NCBI RefSeq assembly: GCF_028657945.1
Contig: NZ_CP059693.1
Span: 3,348,001 to 3,412,000, forward strand
Reading direction: 5' to 3'
Length of the DNA stretch: 64,000 nt
From: Thalassomonas haliotis
GTDB taxonomy: Bacteria; Pseudomonadota; Gammaproteobacteria; Enterobacterales; Alteromonadaceae
Position numbers and translations under genes: made by a program. Positions 1 through 14,094 of this stretch are shown here, in pieces (the first letter of the stretch is position 1; each line of letters starts with the position of its first letter). Below the pieces are notes generated by a model. The model saw only the letters and a list, made by a program, of their open reading frames with translations, was not told the DNA's origin and did not search any database.

Positions 1-737
<737 letters not shown>

Positions 738-749
738 GTCCAGCGCCAG

Positions 750-1445
750 ATGATCCCTCAGCTCCACCCGGAAATTCTGGCGTTTCCCCCGCTCAGCCAG
801 GCCTTAACAAACCCCAACGGTTTACTTGCCTTTGGCGGCGATTTATCAGCAAAGCGACTGGTTAATGCCTATAGCCACGGGATTTTTCCCTGGTTTAATC
901 AAGGCGATCCTATTATGTGGTGGTCACCGGATCCCCGTGCCATCATTCCCGTCGAAGATATCAAGGTCAACCGGACCTTAAGAAAAGTCATCAACCGGCA
1001 AACCTTTACCGTGACTTTAAACCGGGACTTCGCCCGGGTGCTAAAACTTTGCGCCCACGCGCCCTTCAGAAAAGAAGGCACCTGGATCACCCCCGAGATG
1101 ATGGCTGCTTATATCAAGTTGCATCAGCAAGGTTATGCCCATTCGATAGAAGTCTGGCAGGAGAACGAATTGGTCGGCGGCCTCTATGGCGTTGCCATCA
1201 GTGGTTTTTTCTCTGGTGAGTCCATGTTTTACAAACGCAGCAATGCCTCAAAAGTCGCCCTGTTATCACTGGCGAAATTATTGAAGGAAATCAATGTTTC
1301 CTTTATCGATTGTCAAATCCTCAACCCTTTTTTGCAGGAAATGGGCGCCATTGAAATTCCCCGGCAAGCCTTTGTTGAATTAAAAGAAACTGCTATAAAT
1401 AAGGTAATTGCTCACGATTTTTGGCAGCAGCGCACCCTGATGTAA
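750..1445 (+). CDS. aat: leucyl/phenylalanyl-tRNA--protein transferase
   Basis: Transfers Leu or Phe from aminoacyl-tRNA to proteins that begin with Lys or Arg, creating an N-degron for ClpS/ClpAP. The 231 residues match the usual family length. Recognisable family stretches are [11 protein letters not shown], the SHGIFPWF loop, [10 protein letters not shown] and [17 protein letters not shown], which form the tRNA and substrate pocket in the known structure. It sits between trxB and bpt with 2 bases to the next start, so the three are probably one transcription unit; in many gammaproteobacteria aat likewise neighbours infA and clpA. Cytoplasmic, no signal peptide. Confident by motif content. 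Confidence 0.97.
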   Translation: MIPQLHPEILAFPPLSQALTNPNGLLAFGGDLSAKRLVNAYSHGIFPWFNQGDPIMWWSPDPRAIIPVEDIKVNRTLRKVINRQTFTVTLNRDFARVLKLCAHAPFRKEGTWITPEMMAAYIKLHQQGYAHSIEVWQENELVGGLYGVAISGFFSGESMFYKRSNASKVALLSLAKLLKEINVSFIDCQILNPFLQEMGAIEIPRQAFVELKETAINKVIAHDFWQQRTLM

Positions 1446-1447
1446 CT

Positions 1448-2152
1448 ATGAGTAGCTCAGATTTCAAACTCGGTATTACCAAGACTTTTCCCTGTAATTA
1501 TTTACCCGAAGAGCAAGAAAGGTTATTAATAGCCGTTGACGACAGATTTCAAAATAACGACAGCTATACCTGGCTGATGACCCAGGGCTTTCGGCGTAGC
1601 GGCAATCAGATATACCGCCCCCACTGCCCCAGCTGCAATGCCTGCCAGTCAATCCGGGTACTGGTGGACTCCTTTTCTCCATCCAGGAGCCAGAAACGGC
1701 TACTCAAACGAAGCAGCCATTTTGTGTTAAAAAAGTCGACCGAGCTAAAGGATGATTACTATCCCTTATATGAAAAATATATCAATACCGTACATGCCGA
1801 TGGCGCCATGTACCCTGCCAGCTACCAGCAATTTAAAAACTTCCTTGCCTGTAAGATATCAGAACAGTTGTTTATAGAAACCTGGGATAAGGAAAAATTA
1901 ATCAGTGTCGCGGTAACCGATAAACTGGAAAATGCCCTCTCGGCTGTTTATACCTTTTACCACCCCGACTACCGAAAATCGGCCTTAGGTATACTTTCTA
2001 TCCTGAACCAGATCAGGATTTGCGCAGAAATCAAGTTGCCTTATTTGTATTTAGGCTACCAAATTGATAACTGCCAAAAAATGAATTATAAGGATAGATA
2101 CTTTCCATATGAAAAATTAACGGAAAATAACTGGTTAATCGTAAATAAATAG
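1448..2152 (+). CDS. bpt: leucyl-transferase for N-terminal Asp/Glu (arginyltransferase family)
   Basis: Bacterial homologue of eukaryotic ATE1 that attaches Leu to proteins starting with Asp or Glu, so that they too become ClpS substrates. A frame extends back to a TTG at 1421, but that would overlap aat; the ATG at 1448 gives the family-typical start [19 protein letters not shown] and 234 residues. The Cys cluster [15 protein letters not shown] is the family's metal/substrate-binding signature, and the C-terminal half is a GNAT-like fold with the [15 protein letters not shown] stretch. Placement with aat upstream and clpA/clpS downstream puts the whole Leu/N-degron pathway in about 5 kb. 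Confidence 0.95.
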   Translation: MSSSDFKLGITKTFPCNYLPEEQERLLIAVDDRFQNNDSYTWLMTQGFRRSGNQIYRPHCPSCNACQSIRVLVDSFSPSRSQKRLLKRSSHFVLKKSTELKDDYYPLYEKYINTVHADGAMYPASYQQFKNFLACKISEQLFIETWDKEKLISVAVTDKLENALSAVYTFYHPDYRKSALGILSILNQIRICAEIKLPYLYLGYQIDNCQKMNYKDRYFPYEKLTENNWLIVNK

Positions 2153-2231
2153 CCGGTATGCCTTTACATTGGCCGAGCAATTGGGCATCATCTGCGCAGC
2201 TTTTTATTTATGCACAACATTAGAGGTTTAG

Positions 2232-2456
<225 letters not shown>

Positions 2457-2483
2457 AACCTGACGGGTAAAAGATTAAAAAGT

Positions 2484-2510
2484 AAAAGCCCTGCAAGACA
2501 GGGCTTTTTA
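2484..2510 (+). terminator. intrinsic terminator of infA
   Basis: AAAAGCCCTG and CAGGGCTTTT form a perfect 10-bp stem around a 5-base loop, 28 bases after the infA stop and continued by a T-rich stretch. Confidence 0.9.
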
Positions 2511-2566
2511 TTGTGAATTTTTTATGACATATAAAACAAGTACACAGCGCTTGCTTATATACAGAC

Positions 2567-2602
2567 AAAAATAAGGCCAGGTGAAATACCCGGCCTTATT
2601 TA
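2567..2602 (-). terminator. intrinsic terminator of clpA
   Basis: AAATAAGGCC pairs with GGCCTTATTT across a 13-base loop. Read on the minus strand the stem is followed by TTTTTG, and it lies 15 bases after the clpA stop. Confidence 0.8.
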
Positions 2603-2616
2603 AGAATCCTTAAAAA

Positions 2617-4872
2617 TTAATGTTCAACTAACTCTCTTTTTTGCTCAAAGCTAAATACCAGCTTATCTTTCTTAACCCCAGCCCTGGCAACTCCCCCTTG
2701 AGTTAGTTCGCCAAAGAGCAACTCGTTAGCAAGTGGTTTTTTCACATGTTCCTGAATGACCCTGGCCATTGGCCGTGCCCCCATGTTCTTGTCATATCCG
2801 TGTTTAGCCAACCAGTTCTTCGCTTCTTTCGTTAATTCCAGAGAAACGCCTTTTTCATCCAATTGCGCCTGCAGCTCGACAATAAACTTATCAATAACCT
2901 GCTGGATAATGGCCGTGGTGAGATGGTTAAACCAGACAATGTTATCCAGACGGTTTCTAAACTCAGGAGAAAAGACGCTGTTGATTTCTTTCATGGCATC
3001 GACACTGTGGTCCTGCTGTTTGAAACCTATAGATTGACGGGTGGTTTCGGCAACACCGGCGTTGGTAGTCAAAACTAAAATAACATTCCTAAAGTCCGCT
3101 TTACGGCCGTTATTATCCGTTAAGGTGCCATGGTCCATCACCTGTAATAAGATGTTATAAACATCTTCATGGGCTTTCTCAATTTCATCCAACAAGACTA
3201 CCGCATGAGGATGTTTGATCACCGCATCGGTAAGCAAACCGCCCTGCTCGTAACCTACATATCCGGGAGGCGCCCCGATCAAACGGCTGACCGCATGTTT
3301 TTCCATGTACTCGGACATATCAAAGCGTAATAGCTCAACGCCTAAAATTTTTGCCAGTTGCTGGGTAATTTCTGTTTTACCCACCCCGGTAGGTCCGGCA
3401 AACAGGAATGAACCGACAGGTTTTAATTCACTGCCTAAGCCAGCACGGGACAAGCGGATCACTGAGGTTAATTCATCAATGGCACTGTCCTGACCGAAGA
3501 CCACGAGTTTCAAATTCCGGTCCAGGTTCTTCAAGCTATCTTTTTCCGTAAGCGAAACAGATTTTTCCGGTATGCGGGCCATTTTTGCCACTATGGTTTC
3601 AATATCGGTATTATTGATCACTTTTTTGCGCTTTGATGGTGCAATCAATTGCTGTTTTGCACCAGCTTCATCAATAACATCTATGGCTTTATCCGGCAGG
3701 AAACGTTCATTGATATATTTAGCCGAAAGCGATGCTGCTGCTTTAAGGGCTTTATTGGTATAACGTATGCCGTGGTGAGATTCATATTTATCTTTTAAAC
3801 CCACCAAAATTTTCGTGGTATCATCTATGCTCGGCTCAGCAATATCAATTTTTTGAAAACGTCTGGCCAGGGCACGGTCTTTCTCAAAAATGCTTTGGTA
3901 TTCCTGGTAGGTAGTAGAGCCAAGGCAACGCAGTTTACCGCCTGACAATAGTGGCTTGATCAAATTGGACGCATCCATCATGCCGCCGGAAGCCGCACCG
4001 GCCCCTATAATGGTATGAATTTCATCTATGAATAAAATGGCGCTTTTATCATTTTCCAATTCTTTCAGCAGGGCTTTGAAACGCTTTTCAAAATCACCGC
4101 GATATTTGGTTCCCGCCAGCAAGGCGCCCATATCCAGAGAGTAAATTGTGGCATCTGTTAAAAAATCCGGCACTTTTTCTGAGACAATCAAGTTAGCCAG
4201 GCCTTCGGCTATCGCCGTTTTACCAACGCCTGCTTCGCCGACAAACAGGGGATTATTTTTACGGCGGCGACTCAGCACCTGCAAAGTACGCTCTAGTTCA
4301 TCGTCACGGCCGATAAGCGGGTCTATATTGCCCTTTACCGCTTCTTCATTAAGGTTAACAGCAAAATTTTCAATAACGCGCGGTTCTTCTTCTGTCTGGC
4401 GCTCCTGCTCTTCGGTATTATGGCTATCGGCCTGGTCTACTTTTGCGATGCCGTGGGAAATATAATTGACTATGTCTAAGCGGCTGATATCTGATTTTTT
4501 CAGAATATAAGCCGCCTGGGATTCCTGCTCACTAAAAATGGCGACCAATACATTTGAACCGTTAACTTCACTTTTTCCTGAAGACTGAACATGAAAAACC
4601 GCTCTTTGTAAAACCCGCTGAAAACCTAATGTCGGCTGGGTTTCTCGCTCATCTTCATCGCTGGGGATCATAGGGGTTGTCTCACCGATAAAATCGAGCA
4701 GACTTTTACGTAATTTAATCATATCCGCCCCGCAAGCCCTTAATGCTTCGGTTGCCGAGGGGTTATCTAATAATGCAAGCAACAAGTGCTCTACTGTCAT
4801 AAATTCATGGCGGGATTCTTTGGCCTGACGAAAAGCTAAATTTAGCGATATTTCTAAATCTTTATTCAGCAT
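2617..4872 (-). CDS. clpA: ATP-dependent Clp protease ATP-binding subunit ClpA
   Basis: Hexameric AAA+ unfoldase that feeds substrates, including N-degron proteins delivered by ClpS, into ClpP. The 751 residues contain the N-terminal double Clp repeat (residues 1-145), the first AAA+ domain with Walker A GEAGVGKT (about 212-219) and Walker B LFIDEIH, and the second AAA+ domain with Walker A GPTGVGKT and Walker B VVLLDEIEKAH. The ClpP-docking loop is present as QSIGFKQQ; the IGF/IGL tripeptide separates protease partners from the disaggregase ClpB. No long coiled-coil M domain is present, again excluding ClpB. Thirty bases separate it from clpS upstream, so clpS-clpA is an operon. Confidence 0.98.
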   Translation of the reverse strand: MLNKDLEISLNLAFRQAKESRHEFMTVEHLLLALLDNPSATEALRACGADMIKLRKSLLDFIGETTPMIPSDEDERETQPTLGFQRVLQRAVFHVQSSGKSEVNGSNVLVAIFSEQESQAAYILKKSDISRLDIVNYISHGIAKVDQADSHNTEEQERQTEEEPRVIENFAVNLNEEAVKGNIDPLIGRDDELERTLQVLSRRRKNNPLFVGEAGVGKTAIAEGLANLIVSEKVPDFLTDATIYSLDMGALLAGTKYRGDFEKRFKALLKELENDKSAILFIDEIHTIIGAGAASGGMMDASNLIKPLLSGGKLRCLGSTTYQEYQSIFEKDRALARRFQKIDIAEPSIDDTTKILVGLKDKYESHHGIRYTNKALKAAASLSAKYINERFLPDKAIDVIDEAGAKQQLIAPSKRKKVINNTDIETIVAKMARIPEKSVSLTEKDSLKNLDRNLKLVVFGQDSAIDELTSVIRLSRAGLGSELKPVGSFLFAGPTGVGKTEITQQLAKILGVELLRFDMSEYMEKHAVSRLIGAPPGYVGYEQGGLLTDAVIKHPHAVVLLDEIEKAHEDVYNILLQVMDHGTLTDNNGRKADFRNVILVLTTNAGVAETTRQSIGFKQQDHSVDAMKEINSVFSPEFRNRLDNIVWFNHLTTAIIQQVIDKFIVELQAQLDEKGVSLELTKEAKNWLAKHGYDKNMGARPMARVIQEHVKKPLANELLFGELTQGGVARAGVKKDKLVFSFEQKRELVEH

Positions 4873-4901
4873 ATGTTACTCCATATCAAAATCTTGCGAG
4901 T

Positions 4902-5228
4902 CTATACTTTTTCCATCGAACACTGTAACGGGTGCTGATGTTCAAAAGCATAACGAATAACTTGTTCAACTTTGGTTTCTGCTACCTCTGCAGTATATAT
5001 GCCACATCGAGCTTTACCTTTATAGTGAATTGTTAACATGGTCTCAGTTGCTGTATCTGAATCCATATTAAAAAATCTACGCAAAATTTCAACTACGAAG
5101 TCCATCGGCGTGTAATCATCATTTAACAAGACAACAGTGTACATGGGCGGTTTTTCGAGCTTTTCTCTCTCCTTAACCACCTCTTCCATGACTTCTTGGT
5201 TCTGGGTTAGTTCTTTCCTACTACTCAT
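4902..5228 (-). CDS. clpS: ATP-dependent Clp protease adaptor ClpS
   Basis: Small adaptor that binds N-terminal Leu, Phe, Tyr or Trp and hands the protein to ClpA. 108 residues, family length. The core [20 protein letters not shown] carries the Asn-Asp-Asp ligand set for the substrate alpha-amino group, and the [13 protein letters not shown] stretch carries the conserved His. The N-terminal 27 residues are the flexible extension that enters the ClpA pore. First gene of the clpS-clpA operon, divergent from cspD across a 211-base intergenic region. Confidence 0.98.
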   Translation of the reverse strand: MSSRKELTQNQEVMEEVVKEREKLEKPPMYTVVLLNDDYTPMDFVVEILRRFFNMDSDTATETMLTIHYKGKARCGIYTAEVAETKVEQVIRYAFEHQHPLQCSMEKV

Positions 5229-5315
5229 AAGATTATATTAGTCTCTACGAATTAATTTTGCTGCAAAGTTTATTAAAAAGTCAGCACAAAAAAATAAATA
5301 AATTTCAAAAACAAC

Positions 5316-5343
5316 TTGACTATTACATCAATTTATCTACGAT
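5316..5343 (+). promoter_or_regulatory. putative sigma-70 promoter of cspD
   Basis: TTGACT at 5316-5321 and TACGAT at 5338-5343 are separated by 16 bases, and about 96 bases of leader follow before the cspD ATG. The spacing and the near-consensus -35 are the only support. Confidence 0.4.
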
Positions 5344-5439
5344 TCAATAAGTGACTGATTATTAGTCACCGCGCTCATTGTGCAAATGCTTTTAGGGAAG
5401 CATACCTAATTACTGAAGGATTTAGAAGGAAGTTGATGT

Positions 5440-5661
5440 ATGGCTCACGGTACAGTTAAATGGTTTAATAATGCGAAAGGTTTTGGCTTTATTCGCCCAG
5501 ATAATGGCGGAGAAGACATTTTTGCTCACTACTCAACAATTCAAATGGATGGATACCGCACGTTGAAAGCTGGACAAGATGTTAATTACGAGCTGAATGA
5601 AGGACCGAAAGGACACCACGCAGCAAGCATTAAACCACAAGATCCTGAAGAAAGCGAATAA
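5440..5661 (+). CDS. cspD: CspD-type cold-shock domain protein
   Basis: Single-strand nucleic-acid-binding OB-fold protein; in E. coli CspD is a stationary-phase inhibitor of replication rather than a cold-shock inducible chaperone. The 73-residue product has RNP1 KGFGFIRP and RNP2 DIFAHYS. The insertion-free loop and acidic C-terminal tail (QDPEESE), together with its conserved position divergent from clpS, argue for CspD rather than CspA. A clear ribosome binding site (GAAGGAAG) precedes the ATG. The leader is about 100 bases, longer than needed, as for many csp mRNAs. Confidence 0.9.
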   Translation: MAHGTVKWFNNAKGFGFIRPDNGGEDIFAHYSTIQMDGYRTLKAGQDVNYELNEGPKGHHAASIKPQDPEESE

Positions 5662-5710
5662 GCCGACTTCAGATATAGTTGCCTTATGTAGTATCAAAAG
5701 GTGATCTATA

Positions 5711-5740
5711 AAAAACACAGCATTTGTGCTGTGTTTTTTT
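5711..5740 (+). terminator. intrinsic terminator of cspD
   Basis: AAAAACACAGCA pairs with TGCTGTGTTTTT around a very short loop and runs into seven T residues, 50 bases after the cspD stop. Confidence 0.92.
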
Positions 5741-5766
5741 ATGCCTGGTTTTCCCCTGCTCCAGCC

Positions 5767-5793
5767 ATAAAAAAGCCAGAGATGATCTCTGGC
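5767..5793 (-). terminator. intrinsic terminator of icd
   Basis: GCCAGAGAT and ATCTCTGGC are perfect inverted arms around one base (5775-5793). On the minus strand the stem is followed by six T residues, 28 bases after the icd stop. Convergent with the cspD terminator. Confidence 0.85.
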
Positions 5794-5821
5794 TAGTGCA
5801 GGAGCTTAGAATAAATCGTAA

Positions 5822-7072
5822 TTACATATGCTCAATAATGCAGTCACCAAATTCCGAGCAGGTTACTAAAGTAGCATCTGCCATCAGGCGCTCAAAATCA
5901 TAAGTCACGGTTTTTGCCGCTATCGCCCCGGACATCCCCTTAAGTAATAAATCTGCCGCTTCATACCAGCCCATATGACGCAGCATCATCTCGGCTGATA
6001 AAATTACCGAACCCGGGTTGACCTTGTTTTGTCCGGCATATTTAGGTGCTGTGCCGTGAGTTGCCTCAAAGATAGCGACTTCATCGTTTAAGTTTGCCCC
6101 GGGAGCGATACCTATGCCGCCTACTTGTGCTGCCAGCGCATCCGATAAATAGTCCCCGTTAAGGTTTAAAGTTGCAATTACACTGTATTCCGCCGGACGC
6201 AACAGGATTTGCTGTAACATGGCATCGGCGATCACATCCTTGATGATGATCTCTTTACCGGTATTAGGGTTGAGCAAACTGCACCAGGGGCCACCATCGA
6301 GTAATTCTGCGCCGAATTCTTCCCGTGCCAGCTGATAACCCCAATCCTTAAATGCCCCTTCGGTAAACTTCATAATGTTACCTTTGTGCACTAAGGTGAC
6401 CGAGTCGCGATTATTATCTATGGCATACTGAATGGCTTGGCGCACCAGGCGCTGGGTGCCTTCTTTAGAGACAGGTTTAACCCCGATACCACAATCATCG
6501 GTGAAGCGAATTTTGGTCACCCCCATTTCTTTAGTTAAGAAATCAATAACTTTTTGTGCTTCTTCACTGCCGCCCTTGTACTCAATACCGGCATAGATGT
6601 CTTCTGAGTTTTCACGAAAGATCACCATGTCCACTTCACCCGGGTGCTTCACCGGACTGGGCACCCCGGTAAACCACTGTACCGGGCGCTGGCAAACGTA
6701 TAGATCTAAAATCTGCCTCAAGGCGACATTTAATGAGCGCATACCGCCGCCGACAGGGGTCGTTAACGGCCCTTTAATACCCACCTTATATTCACGAAAC
6801 ATGTCCAGGGTTTCGTCCGGCAGCCAAGTTTCAGAGTCATACATTTGTGTTGCTTTTTCCCCGGCATAAACTTCCATCCAGTGAATCTTTTTCGACGCGC
6901 CATAAGATTTTTCCACCGCCGCATTGACTACCTTGATCATTGGCGGCGTAACATCAACCCCAATGCCATCACCTTCTATAAAGGGGATGATAGGATTAGC
7001 CGGTACTATTAATTTTCCATTATCAAAAGTGATTTTTTCGCCTGAGCTGGGTATTACGATGTTACTAGACAT
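5822..7072 (-). CDS. icd: NADP-dependent isocitrate dehydrogenase, dimeric type (IDH-I)
   Basis: TCA-cycle enzyme converting isocitrate to 2-oxoglutarate with NADP. A frame extends to 7090, but the ATG at 7072 has a GGAGAG ribosome site at the right distance and gives 416 residues, exactly the E. coli Icd length. Visible family motifs are [19 protein letters not shown], the substrate-binding SLNVALRQ with the serine that AceK phosphorylates in E. coli, the [20 protein letters not shown] metal-binding segment and the NADP-type [13 protein letters not shown] 474-base gap separates it from a second, unrelated isocitrate dehydrogenase gene on the same strand. Confidence 0.97.
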   Translation of the reverse strand: MSSNIVIPSSGEKITFDNGKLIVPANPIIPFIEGDGIGVDVTPPMIKVVNAAVEKSYGASKKIHWMEVYAGEKATQMYDSETWLPDETLDMFREYKVGIKGPLTTPVGGGMRSLNVALRQILDLYVCQRPVQWFTGVPSPVKHPGEVDMVIFRENSEDIYAGIEYKGGSEEAQKVIDFLTKEMGVTKIRFTDDCGIGVKPVSKEGTQRLVRQAIQYAIDNNRDSVTLVHKGNIMKFTEGAFKDWGYQLAREEFGAELLDGGPWCSLLNPNTGKEIIIKDVIADAMLQQILLRPAEYSVIATLNLNGDYLSDALAAQVGGIGIAPGANLNDEVAIFEATHGTAPKYAGQNKVNPGSVILSAEMMLRHMGWYEAADLLLKGMSGAIAAKTVTYDFERLMADATLVTCSEFGDCIIEHM

Positions 7073-7491
7073 ATAGGACTCTCCAGTCATAAAGGGATAA
7101 TTCCAGAACTAAATCAAACAAGATACAGGCCTAGAGCCGATTGAATGAATTCAGGGTAAGTATTTAATAAACCTTAGTTATTATTACTTGTTTTGCAACC
7201 TGTAAAGTGTCTTATGCTAAATTAAAGCAAAAGGAGTAATTACACTAATCATTTTTTAGTGATAGTAAATATAAACAGTATGAATAATAGGCGAAAAGGT
7301 GGGAGTGTAAATTAAGCTGACAATTAAAGTGACGGAAAAAGCTAACTTAATCTAAATGACATCGAACTTAATTTGCAAAATGCAAAAATCTCTCCGGCCA
7401 AATGTAGTAAAAATTGCTATCGGCGGCAGGGTAAAATCCACTGAGTTAACCCTATCAATAGGACATTTACTTTGGGACGAAATACGCATAT
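7073..7491. other. upstream region of icd, no gene
   Basis: AT-rich intergenic stretch between the two isocitrate dehydrogenase genes. I find no open frame of note. It must hold the icd promoter because a strong terminator closes the upstream gene, but I could not assign -35/-10 boxes with confidence. Confidence 0.5.
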
Positions 7492-7522
7492 AAAAAGGGC
7501 TGAGTATCGCTGCTCAGCCCTT
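7492..7522 (-). terminator. intrinsic terminator of the monomeric IDH gene
   Basis: AAGGGCTGAG and CTCAGCCCTT form a perfect 10-bp stem with an 8-base loop; on the minus strand T residues follow directly. It lies 25 bases past the stop codon. Confidence 0.88.
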
Positions 7523-7546
7523 GTCAGATAACCAACGATTAAGGAA

Positions 7547-9778
<2,232 letters not shown>

Positions 9779-9950
9779 TTAGTTTCCTACTTTCAATTGC
9801 CAAGCACTTAGGGAAAGAGAATTTCAAGCCTCTGTGGCTTGAATTTGACCTAAGCGTAAAAATTTATTTTGCGCGCGCATAGTATAGGAATTCAAAGCGC
9901 ATTAAAATAGCTGGCAATAATCACTTGGTATTTTTTCAAGGCAAGAAAAC

Positions 9951-10559
9951 GTGACATATAAGGCTAACAAAGCAAGAACAGGCCCTGGACGGGGAAAGCC
10001 CCAAAAGGTCAGACCACCTGTAAAGGAGAGAAAAATTGTTTTATTTAACAAACCATTTGATGTATTGAGCCAGTTTACCGACGATCAAAAACGCCAGACA
10101 TTAAAAGATTTTATTGATATCAAAGAGGTCTATGCCGCCGGGCGCTTAGACAGAGACAGCGAAGGGTTATTATTACTCACCAATGACGGTAAGTTTCAAC
10201 ATCGGCTCACCGACCCAAAGAAAAAAACCGATAAAACCTACTGGGTACAGGTAGAAGGCAGCCCTGGGGAGGCCGATCTGGAAAAATTACGACATGGTGT
10301 CACCTTAAAGGACGGCCTGACCCTGCCTGCCAAGGTGCAGCTGATAAAAGAACCCGAGCTCTGGCCCCGGGTGCCGCCCATTCGCGAGCGGGCCAATATC
10401 CCCACCAGCTGGCTCAGTATTACCATTAATGAAGGCAGAAACCGCCAGGTCAGACGCATGACCGCCAATATAGGTTTTCCCACCTTAAGGCTGATCCGTT
10501 ACCGTATCGGACAATGGACCATAGATAATATTGCTTCGGGTGAATATAAGGTATTGTAA
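9951..10559 (+). CDS. rluE: 23S rRNA pseudouridine synthase RluE
   Basis: RsuA/RluE-family enzyme that isomerises a single uridine in 23S rRNA (U2457 in E. coli). The 202-residue frame begins at a GTG. The catalytic motif [16 protein letters not shown] is intact with its nucleophilic Asp; [11 protein letters not shown] and a C-terminal strand typical of the family follow. It lacks an N-terminal S4 domain, as RluE does, which distinguishes it from RluB/RluF/RsuA. The basic N-terminus (about 25 residues rich in Lys/Arg/Gly) is disordered. E. coli has the same icd-rluE order (there divergent), with nudJ following, which is absent here. Confidence 0.93.
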   Translation: MTYKANKARTGPGRGKPQKVRPPVKERKIVLFNKPFDVLSQFTDDQKRQTLKDFIDIKEVYAAGRLDRDSEGLLLLTNDGKFQHRLTDPKKKTDKTYWVQVEGSPGEADLEKLRHGVTLKDGLTLPAKVQLIKEPELWPRVPPIRERANIPTSWLSITINEGRNRQVRRMTANIGFPTLRLIRYRIGQWTIDNIASGEYKVL

Positions 10560-10720
10560 AAGGATTATTTACCACAGGTTTTTTCATCGGCGCTGCTTTT
10601 CTTTAATCGCTTTTTAAGCAAAGAAAAGCGGAAAAAATCGGTCCGGGAGAAAAGCCAGCCGGCTAAATAACATTTTCCAATGAAAAAGCGATATTTAATC
10701 TATAACCTGTTAAAGGCGCA

Positions 10721-10729
10721 TGCTATAAT
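10721..10729 (+). promoter_or_regulatory. extended -10 promoter element upstream of mnmA
   Basis: TGCTATAAT is a perfect extended -10 (TGnTATAAT) 27 bases before the mnmA ATG. The -35 position 17 bases upstream (TATAAC) is poor, as is common when the TG extension is present. Confidence 0.6.
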
Positions 10730-10756
10730 TTCGCGCCTTTTTTCCTGATTCGCAGT

Positions 10757-11887
10757 ATGTTAATGACTACTATTTCAAGCAGCTCGGATAAAACACCTGA
10801 GCAAACTAAAGTTATCGTCGGTATGTCCGGCGGTGTCGACTCTTCCGTTTCCGCCTATTTATTAAAAGAGCAAGGCTACCAGGTCGAAGGCTTGTTCATG
10901 AAAAACTGGGAAGAAGATGATAATGACGAATATTGCGCGGCCGCTGAAGACCTGCGTGATGCCCAGGCCGTTTGCGATAAGCTGGGTATAAAACTGCACA
11001 CCATTAATTTTGCCACCGAGTACTGGGACAATGTTTTCGAATACTTTTTGGCAGAATATAAAGCCGGCCGCACCCCTAACCCGGATATCATGTGTAATAA
11101 AGAAATCAAGTTTAAGGCCTTTTTAGAATTTGCCTGTGAAGACTTGGGCGCCGACTATATCGCCACCGGCCATTATGTCAGCCGTGAATTTCGCGATAAC
11201 CAATGGACCATGATCCGCGGTAAGGACAACAATAAAGATCAAAGTTATTTCCTTTATACCTTAAGCCATGAACAGGTAGGCCGTACCTTATTCCCTGTCG
11301 GTAACATTGAAAAACCTGAAGTTCGGACCCTGGCAGAAAAGGCCGACTTGATCACCCATGACAAAAAAGACAGCACGGGCATCTGTTTTATCGGTGAGCG
11401 TAAATTCAAGGACTTCCTGGCGAAGTTCTTACCGGCACAACCCGGCGATATCGAAAACCCCGAAGGAGAAGTGATCGGCCAGCACGACGGTTTGATGTAT
11501 CACACCCTGGGACAACGTAAAGGCCTGCGCATCGGCGGCCTGGCCAATGCCGGAGAAGCCCCCTGGTACGTGGTTGAAAAAGATCTCAAACGCAATGTAC
11601 TGATCGTCGGCCAGGGCAGCAACCACCCTCGGCTTTTCTCCAAAGGCCTGATTGCCAACCAGTTGCATTGGGTATCGCGTCAGGAACTTGAGCAAACATT
11701 AAAATGCACCGTCAAAACCCGCTACCGCCAGCAAGACGTGCCCTGCACCGTCAAGCCGTTAGCGGACGGCAATTTCGAGGTCATGTTCGAACAGGAACAG
11801 AGCTCGGTCACCCCGGGACAATCCGTGGTTTTTTACCAAAATGAAGTCTGCCTCGGCGGCGGCATTATCGATATCCTTATTCGCTAA
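10757..11887 (+). CDS. mnmA: tRNA-specific 2-thiouridylase MnmA
   Basis: Transfers sulfur from the TusE relay to U34 of tRNA Lys, Glu and Gln. The N-terminal PP-loop [12 protein letters not shown] binds ATP; the two catalytic cysteines are visible in [12 protein letters not shown] and [12 protein letters not shown]. 376 residues, slightly longer than E. coli MnmA through a short Ser/Thr-rich N-terminal lead; an alternative ATG lies two codons in. It begins the mnmA-hflD-purB run, a conserved gammaproteobacterial order, with hflD 15 bases downstream. Confidence 0.97.
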   Translation: MLMTTISSSSDKTPEQTKVIVGMSGGVDSSVSAYLLKEQGYQVEGLFMKNWEEDDNDEYCAAAEDLRDAQAVCDKLGIKLHTINFATEYWDNVFEYFLAEYKAGRTPNPDIMCNKEIKFKAFLEFACEDLGADYIATGHYVSREFRDNQWTMIRGKDNNKDQSYFLYTLSHEQVGRTLFPVGNIEKPEVRTLAEKADLITHDKKDSTGICFIGERKFKDFLAKFLPAQPGDIENPEGEVIGQHDGLMYHTLGQRKGLRIGGLANAGEAPWYVVEKDLKRNVLIVGQGSNHPRLFSKGLIANQLHWVSRQELEQTLKCTVKTRYRQQDVPCTVKPLADGNFEVMFEQEQSSVTPGQSVVFYQNEVCLGGGIIDILIR

Positions 11888-11902
11888 GCGGTACTATTAT
11901 TC

Positions 11903-12520
11903 ATGATAAAAGAACAAACGTTAACTTTTGCCGCGATTTGCCAGGTATCGCACCTGGTGCAGCAATTATCACGTACCGGTCAAATTGACGAAAATGAACT
12001 GGCAACACTGCTAAACAGCATAGCCATCACCTCGCCGGAGAACACCTTAGCGGTTTATGGCGGTAAACTTGGCAATTTAAAAACCGGTTTACAAGTATTA
12101 ACCGCTCATCTGGGTAATCAGTCAAAACATAAAGATCCGGAATTAACCCGCTATATCGTCGGCCTGCTCAACCTTGAGCGCCGTTTGACGAAAAAGTCGG
12201 AAAACATGCAGCAGCTGGCCCGCCGCATCGAACAGGCGCAGCGCCAGCTCGATCACTATGAGATCACCAGCGACACCTTGCTATCAAGCCTGGCCAGTAT
12301 TTACAGCGATATCATCAGCCCGCTCGGCGCCCGTATCCAGGTCGCCGGCGAGCCGGAAATTTTAAAGCAACCCGTCAACCAGCATAAGATCCGGGCGCTG
12401 CTTTTAGCCGGCATCCGCGCCACGGTACTGTGGCGTCAGGTCGGCGGTAAACGAAGAAATATCCTTTTTGGCCGCACCAAGTTGCTTGCGTGCGGACAAG
12501 AATTACTTGAGCAAATTTAA
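11903..12520 (+). CDS. hflD: HflD family protein (high-frequency lysogenisation D)
   Basis: Peripheral inner-membrane protein; in E. coli it binds the phage lambda CII regulator and lowers lysogenisation, but its cellular role is unclear. The 205-residue, mostly alpha-helical product matches the family length and conserved stretches LAVYGGKLGNLKTGL, YIVGLLNLERRL and the C-terminal IRALLLAGIRATVLWRQVGG. Lies between mnmA and purB exactly as in E. coli, so assignment rests on both sequence and synteny. Confidence 0.93.
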   Translation: MIKEQTLTFAAICQVSHLVQQLSRTGQIDENELATLLNSIAITSPENTLAVYGGKLGNLKTGLQVLTAHLGNQSKHKDPELTRYIVGLLNLERRLTKKSENMQQLARRIEQAQRQLDHYEITSDTLLSSLASIYSDIISPLGARIQVAGEPEILKQPVNQHKIRALLLAGIRATVLWRQVGGKRRNILFGRTKLLACGQELLEQI

Positions 12521-12529
12521 CTTTCTTAA

Positions 12530-13927
<1,398 letters not shown>

Positions 13928-13973
13928 TTCATCTGTCGACAACACAGATAGGCAAATCAGACAGCAAGTTAAC

Positions 13974-14011
13974 AAAACCTGCTCTATTAGAAGATGAATA
14001 GGGCAGGTTTT
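13974..14011 (+). terminator. intrinsic terminator of purB
   Basis: AAAACCTGCTCTATT pairs with AATAGGGCAGGTTTT (one mismatch) around an 8-base loop, ending in TTTT, 47 bases after the purB stop. Confidence 0.85.
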
Positions 14012-14094
14012 AACAGAAAAAGAAGGCAACAGCCTTCTTTTTCCATTTTACTACACTTGATAAATCTCCAAATAATCCGTTAAGCGAAAACATC

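Noticed and set aside
1421-1447. Nine-codon N-terminal extension of bpt
   Set aside because: Would overlap aat by 25 bases; family start MSSSDFKLG is at 1448.
2457-2616. serW-like tRNA between infA and clpA
   Set aside because: No tRNA cloverleaf or CCA-type end is visible; the gap holds two terminators only.
10595-10629. GCTTTTCTTT/AAAGAAAAGC hairpin as a terminator of rluE
   Set aside because: No T-run follows on the plus strand; loop is large; left unassigned.
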